Positions 8,360-19,865 are shown, counted from the first letter of the stretch. The stretch: DNA of 64,000 bases from Prorocentrum cordatum (GCA_963575745.1 CAUYUJ010006569.1:247501-311500), one strand, 5' to 3'. Program-made: numbers and translations. The notes: a model not told the origin generated them from the sequence alone.

Positions 8360-10780
8360 AGCCACAGAGAGAGATCACGACACGCCAACCCAGCTCAGCA
8401 TGAACCAATATAGACAGCATAACCACCATACCTGTAACAAAAAGGTGGCACTACCAAACAGCGACTGCGAAACCACACTGGGCACAGCAGCGGCAAACCT
8501 CAGGGCCACCAAGGCCAACCACACCAAGGCCCAAACCAAACCAGCCAGCAACTCCCCCAGCACGGAGCAGTGACTTCGTACCGCAACCAAGCTTCGGCAC
8601 CAGTCCTAAACACACAGCGTACACCACGCGAGAGAAACAGGCACTCATCGACAACATACCAGAAGCATACCACAACGACGTTTCGCTCAGAACAAAACTG
8701 GAGCAACGCCACTCGAGGTCGGGACTTGGCACGCTTCAAACACTGATGCCTCGCACAAGCTTGCAAGGCATATCCTGGCAGGGGAAAGCGCAGGCCAAGA
8801 GGCTAACCACATCGGCAAGACCTTGCAGTAATCAAACAGCAGCTACTTGACCTGAAGCCCGAAGCTGAAAAAAGTAGTGCATACGACGACTCAAAGACGA
8901 CTACGCAGCATGAACGAAGATCTAAGCAACAACATTGAAGCAAGCTCCGCAAACACACGACGACACCACACACAACACCAGGACTCACGCCAACCCCGAG
9001 AACGAGCTGGGCAACAACCGACTGCCCACGCCCAGTCCACAATCATGAGCACGCGACGCAACGCTCGGCACCGACCCAAGATAACGTCCACCACTCGAAC
9101 CTCGAACCGCTCAAGACGCCGAATCCAAACACCCCAGCAGACCAAGAAACACAGAAGCTTAAGCCACTATTGGAAACAGCCTACGACCAGCTCAAAGCCA
9201 AGCATTGGGCCATTGAGGGGCTAAAAGCATCCCAACATGGCACAGACAAGGAACGCACATCACAACAATTACACGCAACATACGAAACCGTTCAACAACT
9301 ACGAGAAGCAGCCAACCACCTATCCAGCGACTACCACAGGACATAAGAACACAACCACACCCCTCGACAGGCACAACTTCGAACGCAAGCGGCCAAAACA
9401 ACGGCAATACGCCAAGAAGGGACAGCAATACGAGACTCTGAACACACCAAATTTCAGAACGAACAAACGCAGCACCACTAGAGAGCCTCACGGAACAAGT
9501 ACTCCAATACCACGCAAACTCAAAAGCCTACAAGGACAGACCGACCACAATGCTACGACACGCCGATCACACCAAGCAACGCACAGCGAGTCAGAGGCCA
9601 GCACTGCAGAGCTACGACAAGAAATGCGACATAACAAAAAAACGACGACGACAAGAGTAACGATTCACGACAAGCGACAGCTACGAGCACAACACACAGA
9701 AGGCAGAACGGGCTACTGAAGAACGGATGCCTGGCGCCACTACTACATCAAGCGAAAGCAGATTATGCACTAACATAGGAAGACTTCCTTCCAGGGCATG
9801 ACCAAACAATTCCAAATCTCGACCACGACATCGGGGAAGCGATACGAATAGCAGAAGAAGACAAAGCGGAGCATAGGCGACAACAACAGCAAGAACAGAC
9901 AGAAGATGAAGTACATCGATTAGAAGGCGAACTAGAAGGCATATTGGCGACGACCTCGACGGCATCCACGACAAGCCAGAAGATACTACAGCATCACGCA
10001 GCACTGCGCGTATACCAATACAACACTTCACTAACACCACACCTGAAGTGCAACAACGACGCGACTGACCACTACGAGTTGATCCACCCCTAGAAGCACC
10101 ACTCACACCAGAAGTATACTCACCCAGAGCACCACAACCGCACACATCAAAAACGCAGTGGAGAAGCGGCTACACACTCGCTTCCGATGGGCGACATACC
10201 ACAGTACGTCACGTCACCACAGCAGCAATACACTGCGGACCAATACGAATCACTCCAGCTGTTTGCAGAAGTACAACCATTGGCGCTACAACGAATGGTC
10301 ACAATCAGGTCGAGTCCCAGCGATCGACCGCAATCCTCCCACTCACCACCTAGGCATGCTCCCCAACATGCACCGTCAGATGTTGAGGGCAAAGATGACA
10401 CTTACATAGCGCCACTGCTTGGCGCACGGTCATTCGGACCAACAGTGTAGCTGCCGACGTACCCCTAGTGGCAAACAGCCGTATCGCCCAACCAAATAAA
10501 TTTGCTAGGGCCCAGGAGGTCAGCGCTGCTAGTAGATAGAATCCAATAACTGACCCATACAGAAGTCCGACGAGGTGCACTAACCACCAGCATAGCAGCA
10601 CAGGCGACGCATCTTCTCCGACTCCTACAAAGCGTAATACGTATCACCATCTACGACAGCCTAGTCCTAGGCATCTTCTCGCCTCCATCCACAATGCAAG
10701 CAGACGCATAGAGCTACAACGAGATCTATCTGACATCACACTCTACCCAGCTAGACAAGCAACACTCACAATCTACACTA
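8360..10780 (+). pseudogene. Decayed retroelement, 5' part (coiled-coil / gag-like)
   Basis: A/C-rich plus-strand sequence with broken coding-like pieces in changing frames. Near 8630-8760 one frame reads REKQALIDNIPEAYHNDV. Near 9147-9345 another reads a clear heptad-like helix, KPLLETAYDQLKAKHWAIEG and then SQQLHATYETVQQLREAA, ending at a TAA. Similar Glu/Gln/Ala-rich text continues around 9840-9950. This resembles ORF1/gag coiled-coil regions upstream of pol-like pieces, but no zinc knuckle was seen. It is degenerate, with many stops. Its composition (A and C rich, few T) differs strongly from the GC-rich neighbours. Confidence 0.45.
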
Positions 10781-11137
10781 AACCGGTACCTACCTGCCCC
10801 ACCTTGCTAACTAATTCAGGCGGATCACTACAAACCTCCAAGGACGATTCAGCAAGGGCATTTGTAGTGGTCAAGTACGACAAGCACAGATCTGTCATGC
10901 ACGGATTCCTCACTGGACGTATCGCACCCAGCATCCACAGCGAGACCGACCGATTTAGCCTAGACAGCCCAAATATTGATCTAGCAGCTATCATATGGGC
11001 CGTTCTATACGTAACGCAAATACCACCAAGCCTGCACAAGTAAATGCACACTGACCCAGCCAGCACATTCCATATCCTTACCCAGCTTACGAACAGTGAC
11101 GACCCAATCGTCAGGATTGCACAAGTGCTCTACCACA

Positions 11138-11181
<44 letters not shown>

Positions 11182-11300
11182 CTCCATCACCCTGCATCAC
11201 GTACAGGGCCATGAGGACCAGTCATGGAATGAGCTGGCAGACGCGCTGGCCAAGAAACGCGCGGCTGTCCGTTCTAACACGGACACCCTGAGCACCAGGG
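10781..11300 (+). pseudogene. RNase H domain remnant of the A/C-rich retroelement
   Basis: Two consecutive ORF pieces give an RNase H-like order. The first (10804-11043) has ARAFVVVKYD and SPNIDLAAIIWAVLYV. The second, from 11096, has ITLHHVQGHEDQSWNELADALAKK, whose H-V-x-G-H and N-E-x-A-D residues fit the RNase H C-terminal motif. A (CAAG)n stretch at 11142-11178 reads as KQAS repeats and splits the domain. The Asp/Glu/Asp core of the first half is not clearly intact, so the domain is probably dead. Confidence 0.6.
11142..11178 (+). repeat. (CAAG)n microsatellite inside coding remnant
   Basis: About nine CAAG tetramers within the RNase H piece, keeping the frame open as Lys-Gln-Ala-Ser repeats. 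Confidence 0.9.
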
Positions 11301-12650
11301 ACAGCAGATTTCCACAGCCAGACGACCGACTACAAGCACTACTATCTGACCACCCTCTCATATACTGGAAGATCCATCAGGAAGACCATACCGATAACAA
11401 CTGCGCGTACCCAGTGATACAGCAGGATGGCTACCACTACCAGGCTCACGTAGCCAACCAGCCAACACCGCTTATCACTGCAACCGGCCAAGGCACCAAC
11501 GGAGACACACGCCCAAGAACAACAACAACAATACAAGAAATCAGTACTACTACAGCGCACATCAAGCTGGACACCTACAAAGCACAACGAGCAAATGTTG
11601 ACGCGACGAGCGACGACCTACACCGCGACAAGCAGACCCTCAACAACACGACAAGAGGCCACTATCTACGAGCACAGGCGCTACTGCAGAAGATTCAAAT
11701 CATGGGCATACAGGAGACTGCGGTCAGAAGCGACTACAGCACTGCAGACACTTTCATGAGTTCACTACACCACAACCCCCTCCCACTGGTCAGCACAGTT
11801 CTACCGTACGCGGCCACGCCCAAACATCACCTATATTTCAAATAAAGCACTTCAGAGGTACTACGCTCATCTCACCGACTACGAATCACCAAGTTAAGAG
11901 CACCGCTCATGAGCGATACCATCTACGTAGCACATACGCCCCACGCGCAACACGACAGACAACACACGACCAAATGGTGGGATACACTCCACGAGCTAGC
12001 CAACAAATGGCATCCAAGCATGATCTTAGCCGACTTAAACGCACGCATTAACACCAACGTCTCTCCAAATATAGGCACCATGGCACCACCGCTACACCAA
12101 CAACCAGGAGAAGACGACAACGCATCACCGGTTCGACTCACCGTCGTGGCGCACGACCTCACATGCACAAACACTGGTGTCCCTCGCGAGCCTACACACA
12201 TGAGTCAAGAAGTTTAAGGGTCAGCTTACCAAACACAGGAACGATGTCATCGCAATTTCCAGCGACTGGACACCATATATCATATATGACTGACCTACAA
12301 GTTGATCAACGACACGATTCTGGAGCAAGAAACGAAGACCACTACCCAATTCACCTGACCATCGAGCACAAGAGACCAGATACCAGTGCTCGTAGAAAGC
12401 AACCACCACCATACGACCCTACCAAAATGCAAGGGACACGCATGGGAATGAACACCACTAGCTACCAACCAGCATGCTACATGCTACAGCGGCAGGGTGT
12501 TTGCCGACAGACGACTTCACCCGCGACAAGCGTACATCACAACAGAAACCCTGAAGATGATCCGACTCCAAAGGCATGCAGTAGCAGTTCTACTACCAAG
12601 CAGGCACACGACCACCAGCACTATGCTACACAAACTTAACAACGGCATCG
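11301..12650 (+). pseudogene. AP-endonuclease-like domain remnant following RNase H
   Basis: The same ORF that holds the RNase H end (11096-11845) continues into LLQKIQIMGIQETAV, the LINE endonuclease I-Q-E-T motif. Further pieces give WDTLHELANKWHP and ILADLNARINT (about 11975-12060; the D-x-N-A motif). At about 12280-12360 a piece gives NEDHYPIHLTI (the D-H motif). Near 12500-12640 a helical piece reads TLKMIRLQRHAVAVLL, like the EN-RT linker. No RT domain follows: the element stops near 12.79 kb. The order RNase H then EN is unusual, since most LINEs with RNase H carry it after RT. Confidence 0.6.
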
Positions 12651-12807
12651 AGCAATACCTCACAGGTAGACCTACGGACCAACACATACGCCAACTACAT
12701 TTAGCAATGTACACTGCCGCGACTTGCAAGCACCACATCGCAGAGCAAGCAACACCAGTCCTGGGACTTCAACCCTACAATCCATTGAAACCGTTACCAA
12801 CTATTTG

Positions 12808-13125
12808 GAAGAATGTGCACGCCACTGAAACGAGTGCCGCATTTTGGAAAGGAACCGGACTCCACACTCCACCCTTGGCACTGCTGCAAGATGCTAAACT
12901 TGCTGTGCGAAGCGCTGGGGCGAGAACCACATTTTGAACCCCACCTGTGCTCCATCCTTCTATTTGTTGCGAACTACATAAAAAACGACCCGCCTACTCC
13001 ATCCTTGAAGCCGATACAATTTTCAGGCTTCAGGGCCATCAACGGCGAGGGAGTCTCAAGCGAAACACCCGGCCCAGCATACCGACACGTCTGGCGTTGC
13101 GACAGGGAGGAGTCGTCTGTAAGGC
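12808..13125 (+). repeat. Dispersed repeat, copy 2 of the left-edge repeat
   Basis: Carries the same landmarks as 1-712: 'aatgtgcacgccactg', 'gcgagaaccacattttgaac', 'tctcaagcgaaacacccggc' and 'gcgacaggga', then a GGA array. The two copies are in direct orientation, about 12.4 kb apart. Confidence 0.65.
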
Positions 13126-13134
13126 AGCGGAGTG

Positions 13135-13215
13135 GAAAATGACGGCGAGGAGGAGGAGGAGGAGAAGGAGGGGGAGGGCAACGAGGAGGGAGGAGGGCTG
13201 GACAGGAAGCAGGAG
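13135..13215 (+). repeat. (GGA)n array
   Basis: GGA-rich purine stretch following the dispersed repeat. Confidence 0.85.
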
Positions 13216-13334
13216 GCAGGAGGACAAAGGCTGGGCGAGACGCGCGCACCCGCTGCAGCCGCCGGTCCGCAACAGCGTGATCTCCTCGAACTGCCTGCCG
13301 CGGGGCGCGCTGGGACGCCCAGTGCAGGCATCTG

Positions 13335-13601
13335 CCGTCCCTCCTCGCTACTCCTGCTCCTCCAGCTGCTCCTCCTCCTCCTCCTCCTCCTGCTCCTCCT
13401 CCTCATCCTGCTCCTCCTCCTCCTCCTCCTGCTCCTCCTCCTCCCCTCCTCCTCCTCCTTCTCCTCCTCCTCCTCATTCTACTCCTCCCCCTCCTCCCCC
13501 TCCTCCTCCTCCTCCCTCCTCCTCCTCCTCCTCCTCCTCCTCCTCCGGCTCCTCCTCCTCCTCCTCCTCCTCCTCCTCCTGCTCCTGCTCCTGCTCCTGC
13601 T

Positions 13602-13639
<38 letters not shown>

Positions 13640-14000
13640 CTGCTCCTGCTCCTGCTGCTCCTCCTCCTCCTCCTCCTCTCCTCCTCCTCCTCCTCCTCCT
13701 CCTCTCCTCCTCCCCCCTCCTCCTGCTCCTCCTCCTCATCATCTTTCTCCTCCTGCTCCTTCTCCTCGTCCTGCTCCTTCTCCTTCTCCTCGTCCTCCCC
13801 CACCTTCTTCCTCCTCCTCCTCATCCTCCTCCTCCCTCCTCCTCCTCTCTCCTCCTCTCCTCCTCCTCCTCTTCCTCCTCCTCTCCTCCTGCTTCTCCTC
13901 CTTCTGCTCCTCCTCTTCCTCCACCTCCTCCTCCTCCTCCTCCTGCTCCTCCTCCTGCTCCCCCGCCTCCTCCTCCTCCTCCTCCTCCTGCTCTTCCGCT
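13335..14000 (+). repeat. Long (TCC)n / (TGCTCC)n array
   Basis: About 660 bp of TCC triplets with TGC and CCC variants. The 500-aa ORFs reported across it on either strand consist of Ser, Leu, Pro, Glu or Arg runs and are artefacts. Confidence 0.95.
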
Positions 14001-14309
14001 GGGCGCCCTTCAGCTCGATGATCGTGATTCAAGTTCGAGGATCGATCGCCAGGAAGGCACAAGGGTCCCTGGGCAACGAGGCCCTGAGATTTTCCCTCGT
14101 TGTTGGCCTTCCTCGAGGGTGTGAAGGGTCGGGGTTCGGACCCGCCATAGTTTGGAAGAGTTCGCAAATTATGGCGGGAACTTCCGCCATACGTCTCAAG
14201 CTCCTCCGATGCCGTTTTCCGCCCTGCCCTGCCGCCGCCGCTTCTGCCGTGCCTCTGCGGGACTATCCGCCCCACGCGTTCGCACCGCTCGGGCCGCACC
14301 TCCCACGCA
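14001..14309. other. Unique spacer with a small inverted repeat
   Basis: Contains CCCGCCATA (about 14140) and TATGGCGGG (about 14171) as a 9-bp inverted repeat with a ~20-bp loop. Otherwise no feature. Confidence 0.4.
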
Positions 14310-14553
14310 TCGCCTCTTCCTCCCTCCTCCTCCTCCTCCCTCCTCCTCCTCCTCCTCCTCCTCCTCCTCCTCCTCCTCCTCCTCCTCCTCCTCCTCCTCC
14401 TCCCTCCTCCTCCTCCTCCTCTCTCCTCCTCCTCCTCCTCCTCCTCCTCCTCCTCCTCCTCCTCCTCCTCCTCCTCCTCCTCCTCCTCCTCCTCCTCTCC
14501 CTCCTCCTCTTCCTCCTCCTCCTCCTCCTCCTCCTCCTCCTCCTCCTCCTCTA
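14310..14553 (+). repeat. (TCC)n array
   Basis: About 240 bp of nearly perfect TCC triplets. Confidence 0.95.
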
Positions 14554-14699
14554 GAGGTGCCCCTGGCCCGAGGGGGCCCCCCGGGATCTTCAATGGAGGC
14601 GCCCACGGCCTCCAGAGCACCCCTCGCGAGGCCAGAGGGCCCCAGGGATTCCAAACTCGAGCGAAAAGCTGGGGGCACCTTGGGCCACAAGCGCCTCTA

Positions 14700-14904
14700 A
14701 AGAAGAAGAAGAAGAATAATAAGAAGAAGAATAAGAATAAGCATAAGAATAATAGTAATAATAAAAGAATAAGAAGAAAAAATAAGATGAATACTAAGAA
14801 GAAAACTAATAAGAATAATAAGAAGAAAAATAAGAAGAATCAGAAACAGAAGAAGAAGAAGAAGGAGACGAACCATAAGAAGAAGAAAAAGAAGAAGAAG
14901 AAAC
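14700..14904 (+). repeat. (AAG)n/(AAT)n array
   Basis: AAG triplets mixed with AAT, TAA and AAC, the only AT-rich microsatellite of this size in the window. It abuts the inverted-repeat element that follows. Confidence 0.9.
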
Positions 14905-14906
14905 GG

Positions 14907-15059
14907 CATAAACAAAAACTGTTGGCGCTCCGCGCAGATTTCTTGGATCCGCGCTGGACCCCCTCCCTGGCGCGCGGAGCGCGCCTGGAGCGGCGCCAGG
15001 GGGGGGGCCCAGCGCGGATCCAAGAAATCCGCGCGGAGCACCAACAAAGTATGCTTATG
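14907..15059 (+). mobile_element. Inverted-repeat element, family IR-1, copy 2
   Basis: Left arm CATAAACAAAAACTGTTGGCG. Right arm reverse-complemented: CATAAGCATACTTTGTTGG. Both continue into CTCCGCGC(A/G)GATTTCTTGG. The centre is the GC-rich GGCGCGCGGAGCGCGCC. The arms are almost perfectly complementary over about 60 bp. Unlike the other two copies I see no coding exons next to it. Confidence 0.85.
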
Positions 15060-15960
15060 TCGTTAGTCACGAACGGACCACAACGGTGTTTAAAACGCGT
15101 CGGCGTTTTGATCGAAAACGGAAACGAATCCGAACGTTTACAACGAAACGTTTAAAACGAACTTATGCAAAACAAAAACGAAAACAACGCGATGCCGCCA
15201 TTCAGCGAGACAGCAAATGAAACAACGAAACGAACTCCGCAGACCTCCTTGGAAACATACCGGACAACGAAACGATGGCATCGAAAGATGGCTGAGGGCG
15301 GGGCAACATTGGATGGGGTCTGTTGCCAAAGCGAACGCAAGAGGCGAGGTTCTGACCAAGGCCCGACGCCAACAAAACGAAACAATGAAACAAACCAGGC
15401 ACGAAACGGAAAAACGAATCGGGGCTGCGGCGAAGGCCACAAGGCCAGGGCGAGGGGCGGGATCCGTCTGAGGCTCGCGCAAAAACGCACAGAACAACAG
15501 AAACAACGAAAAGGAAAACTAACCGGGGGTGCGGCGAAGGCTACAGGGCCAGGGCTAAAGGCTAGGGGCGAGGGCTCGTGTGAGGCTCGTGCGAAAACAA
15601 ACGAAAAACGTAACGAACAATGAACCAGGGTTGCGGCGAGGGCTACGAGTCCAGGGCCAGGGCGAGGGACGAGGTCCCGCTTGAGGCTTGCGCGAAACAA
15701 GCGGAAAACAACACGAACAGCGAATCGGGGCTGCGGCGAGGGCTGCAGGGCCAGGGCCAAGGCGAGGGGCGAGGTACCGTTTGAGGCTCGTGCGAAAACA
15801 AACAAAAAACAATATGAAAAACGAGCAAGGGTTGCGGCGAAGGCTACGGGGCCAAGGCTAGGGCGTGGGGCGAGGTCCCGTTTGAGGCTTGCGCGAAAAC
15901 GAGAGAGAAAAAAAACACGAGCAACCGAACTAGGGCTGCGGCAAAGGCTACATGGCCAGG
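15060..15960 (+). repeat. Satellite A (~100-bp monomer), left arm
   Basis: An AACGAAACG-rich entry region, then about six monomers marked by 'ggggctgcggcg' at roughly 15.42, 15.53, 15.63, 15.73, 15.83 and 15.93 kb. Each has 'aggccagggcgagggg', 'gtttgaggctcgcgcgaaaa' and an AAC/AAA-rich tail. Long minus-strand ORFs are repeat artefacts. Confidence 0.85.
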
Positions 15961-16235
15961 GCTAAGGCGAGGGGCGTGGAGTCTAGGGCCCTGGAGTCCA
16001 GGGCCCAGGGTTCTGGGGCCTTGGAGTCGAGGGCCCAGGAGTCTGATGCCCTGGAGTCTGGGCCCCAGGAACCCAGGTCCTTGGAGCCGAGGGCCTCATA
16101 ATCGAAGGCCCAGGATTCTGGGCCCAGGAGTCCAGGGCCCAGGAGCCTGGAGCCCTGGAACCTACGGCCCAGGCCTCTATGGCCCCAGAGACATCTAGGG
16201 CATGGGAGCCGAGGGCCCATGAGCCCAGGGCCATG
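15961..16235 (+). repeat. Satellite B (~15-bp minisatellite), left arm
   Basis: Tandem units such as GGAGTCTAGGGCCCA, alternating GGGCCCAGGAG and GGGCCCTGGAG. The right-arm counterpart is at 25.05-25.49 kb. Confidence 0.9.
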
Positions 16236-18153
16236 GGATGAGATTGAGAAAACCCAATTGTAAAGTTGGGGTTTGGGGAGCCATCCTAAGACCACTCAGC
16301 CTCACGAAAACAACGGGTGACACGTGTCACCCCGGACACCGCGTGACAAAACCCAACTGTAAAGTTGAGATTCTGGGAGCCAACATAGGGACATTCAGTT
16401 TAACAGAGAACAACAGGTGGCACGTGCCATCCCATAAACTGCGCGACAAAACCCAGTTGTAAAGTTGGGATTCTGGGAGCCAACAGAAGACCATTCAACT
16501 TCACAAAAACAGCGGGTGACACGTGTCACCCCCGAAACCGTCTGAGCTGAGCAAACCCGACTGTGCAGTGGGGATTTTGGTAGCCAACATACGGCCATGT
16601 AGCTTCACAAAAACAACAAGGCACACCTGTCACCCCGGAAACCGTGTGAGAGAAACCAATGGAAAACTATGATTCTGGGAGCCAACAGAAAGCCATTCAA
16701 GTTCACAAAAACAAATGGTGACACGTGTCACCCCCGAAACCGTGTGAAAAAACAAATGTAAAGTTGGGATCCCGGGAGCCAGCACGAGCCGTTCAGCTTC
16801 ACAAAAACAACAGGTGACATGTGTCATCCCCGAAACTGTCTGAGCAAAACCCAATTGTAAAGTTGGGGTTCTAGGAGCCAACTTCAGGCCATTCATTCAG
16901 CTTCACCAGACGAATGGGTGACACGTGTCACCCCGGACACCGCGTGACACAAACCAATTGTGAAGTGGGGATTCCGGGAACGAGCATAAGGCCATTCAAT
17001 CACAAAAACAACGGGTGACACGTGTGACCCCCGACACCGTCGGGGAAAACTCAATTGCAAAATTGGGATGCTGGGTCAGCTTCACCAAAAACAACGGCTG
17101 ACACGTGTCACGCCCGAAACCGCATGACAAAAACCCAGTTGTAAAATTGGGATTCTGGGAGCCAACAGAAGACCATCCAACTTCACAAAAACAGCGGGTG
17201 ACACGTGTCACCCCCGAAACCGTCTGAGCTGAGCAAACCCGACTGTGCAGTGGGGATTTTGGTAGCCAACATACGGCCATGTAGCTTCACAAAAACAACA
17301 AGGCACACCTGTCACCCCGGAAACCGTGTGAGAGAAACCGATGGAAAACTATGATTCTGGGAGCCAACAGAAAGCCATTCAGGTTCACAAAAACAAATGG
17401 TGACACGTGTCACCCCCGAAACCGTGTGAAAAAAACAAATGTAAAGTTGGGATCCCGGGAGCCAGCACGAGCCGTTCAGTTTCACAAAAACAACAGGTGA
17501 CATGTGTCATCCCCGAAACTGTCTGAGCAAAACCTAATTGTAAAGTTGGGGTTCTAGGAGCCAACTTCAGGTCAGCCATTCAACTTCACCAGACGAATGG
17601 GTGACACGTGTCACCCCGGACACCGCGTGACACAAACCAATTGTGAAGTGGGGATTCCGGGAACGAGCATAAGGCCATTCAATCTCAAAAACAACGGGTG
17701 ACACGTGTGACCCCCGACACCGTCGGGGAAAACTCAATTGCAAAATTGGGGTGCTGGGTCAGCTTCACCAAAAACAACGGCTGACACGTGTCACGCCCGA
17801 AACCGCATGACAAAAACCCAATTGTAAAGTTGAGATTCTGGGAGCCAACAGAAGACCATGCAGCTTCACGAAAACAACGGGTGGCACGTGTCGGCCTGGA
17901 AACCGCTTGACAAAAACCAATTCTAAAATTGGGTTTCTTGGGCCAACAAAAGCCATTCGACTTCGAAAAAACAATGGTTGACACGTGTCACCCCGGAAAC
18001 CGTGTGACAAAACCCAATCATAAGTTGGGATTCTGGGAGCCAACATAAGGCCATTCAACTTCACAAAAAGTAGCGGGTGACACGTGTCACCCACGAAACC
18101 GCGTGACGAAAACCAAATGTGAAGTGGGGACTCTGGGAGTCAACATGAGGCCA
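16236..18153 (+). repeat. Satellite C (~100-bp palindromic monomer), left array
   Basis: About 19 monomers. Each carries the palindrome GGTGACACGTGTCACC, then 'ccgaaaccg.gtgac', a second short inverted repeat CCCAATTGTAAAGTTGGG, then 'gggagccaacat', 'ggccattcagcttcac' and 'aaaaacaac'. CACGTG cores are spaced about 100 bp (16321, 16421, 16520 and so on). Blocks at 16.46-17.13 kb and 17.14-17.81 kb are near-identical, a ~682-bp higher-order unit of about seven monomers. The array is broken at 18153 inside a monomer by the LINE. Confidence 0.95.
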
Positions 18154-18372
18154 CGGTCAGTCACTCAAGCCTGGCGCGCAGACGGCGCATTAGCAATATA
18201 AAAAATACGCGCGTGACCGGAAACATGAACAATAGCCCCGGGCTCGGACTGGGCAGAGAAATGCGGGCAGTGAGAGAGCTACGAATTCACCTGCAAACGT
18301 ATCGGCGCCACGCGGGGGGGAGGGCGGAGGAGGGGAGGGGGCGGAGGAGGAAGGAGCGTGGGGGCAAATATG

Positions 18373-19705
18373 CTAGAGCCGATGGTCGCCACATCGTTTG
18401 CGAACGCATGCAGGCCATTGTTGCTTAGGCCTGCTTCGCCTCCGGCGGAAATCCCAGCGCCGTGGCTCGGTTGAATGCGGATCGCACGTAAGCGTTCTCA
18501 AAAAGTTGTCCTCTGGGAGGGTCGCAGTTGTACAATGCAGTGCAGTTTGCCTCTCACTGAATGTGGTGCTCAGAGCCGCTTCGCCACTTTTTTCCAATAC
18601 TGTCTTGTTTGAAATTCGAGATACAAAAGAGGATGGAATAGACAATCGTTCCCTGAGGCACCGCGCCTGGAACCCATCAAGCTTCCGTCTGTCTGCTTGA
18701 AGTAGCCAGATTGATTCCAGATTGTACATTAGTTGTGGCACCATAAATGCTTTGAACAACTCAATGTTCTACTTCGCGTAATATTCGCGCGTGGCCAACA
18801 TGTGTGCAGAGATTTGAAAAACAGCCCTTGCTTCACCAATTCTGCGCGTTAGTCCTGGCATGGCTGACATGTCTGATGTCAATAGACCCCCCAAATACAC
18901 AACTTTGTCAACCATTCGTATTGGTGTCCCCGACGGGTTTGACATCACACCATTGTGATTTATCCGAATGGCGACTGTTTTGCGCCAGTTCAAGTCCAGG
19001 CCGTAGCGTGCACCTTCTTCGATGACGTAGTCGAGTAAAGCTCGCAATTTGTCAGTGGTGCTGCTGGCGAGCATCGTGTCGTCGGCGTACAGTAGATCAG
19101 AGCATACCACATACGGTGGTTCTTCTACAGCGTCGCCTATGTCATGCATTTTGCTGTCAATGTCGAAGAACATGACCGACTGCACAATGATGAACAAATA
19201 GGGAGACAGCGGGCACCCTTGAGCGATGCCAGCGCGCTGTCGCCGTCGAGTTGAATCCACCCCACCGTCCGTTAGTACAAAGTACCGCTCATCATACATG
19301 CTTGCTACGACCTGTACCATTCGCTCCAGATTGCCAAATCTGCCCAGCGCTTGAATGGGAATGTCGTGCCTCATCCTGTCAAACGCTTTGCCCCAGTCCA
19401 AATTCAGCCAGCAATCCAGGCGACGCCGACGCGCGCGCAGCGTTGAATTGTGCTTGACGCATGCGCCCTACTGTTCCTCCAGCTTGCAAGCGCTGCTGCA
19501 CCATGGATGCTACAATTTTGTACCCTACAGGCAGTAATGCTATTGGCATGTAGTTCCTTGGTAGGTTCGCATCCCCCTTTTTGAGCAGTAGTGATAGATA
19601 TGCAATTTTCCATTCATGCGGCACGTCGCACTTCTCCCAACATTTCTGACACAATGTAAATAAATGACCCAACGCATCCGCGCTACCCAAAAGAAAGTTC
19701 AAAAC
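18373..19705 (-). pseudogene. LINE reverse transcriptase, frameshifted
   Basis: N-terminal fingers in one frame (19705-19390): WKIAYLSLLLKKGDANLP then NYMPIALLPVGYKIVA. After a frameshift near 19.39 kb the palm follows in 19401-18769: DWGKAFDRM, RAGIAQGCPLSPYLF, DLLYADDTMLASS (catalytic YADD) and GLDLNWRKT. A TAG at 18769-18771 interrupts the same frame. The thumb/C-terminus continues (18768-18373) with VPQLMYNLESIWLLQADRRK and DGFQARCLRE. All catalytic Asp residues are present, so inactivation is by the stop and frameshift only. Confidence 0.92.
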
Positions 19706-19865
19706 GCATCCGCGCTACCCAAAAGAAAATTCAAAACTCAGGTGGCACTGCATCTCTTTTTTATTTTTTCAACTGCTTTCCCAACGGACAGACGCTTGAG
19801 AGCACCGTGCAGTCCTTGCATATTGAACGTATGGGTCGCTGTTGTTGGTCGAGAGCCCAGGTTTG

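Noticed and set aside
8877-9719. Histone-like or basic DNA-binding protein ORFs
   Set aside because: Arg/Gln/Thr-rich text arises from the A/C-rich composition; the better reading is the coiled-coil frame near 9.15-9.35 kb.
12947-14554. A 535-codon plus-strand ORF and overlapping long minus-strand ORFs
   Set aside because: Almost entirely TCC/GGA repeat translated as Ser, Leu, Pro, Glu or Arg runs; all frames are open because the repeat has no stop codons.
15152-15965. 217-codon minus-strand ORF rich in Phe/Val/Ser
   Set aside because: Covers satellite A; it repeats with the ~100-bp monomer and carries no domain.
16236-18153. CRISPR array
   Set aside because: Units are ~100 bp, fully tandem and similar throughout, with no unique spacers and no cas genes; the context is eukaryotic satellite DNA.
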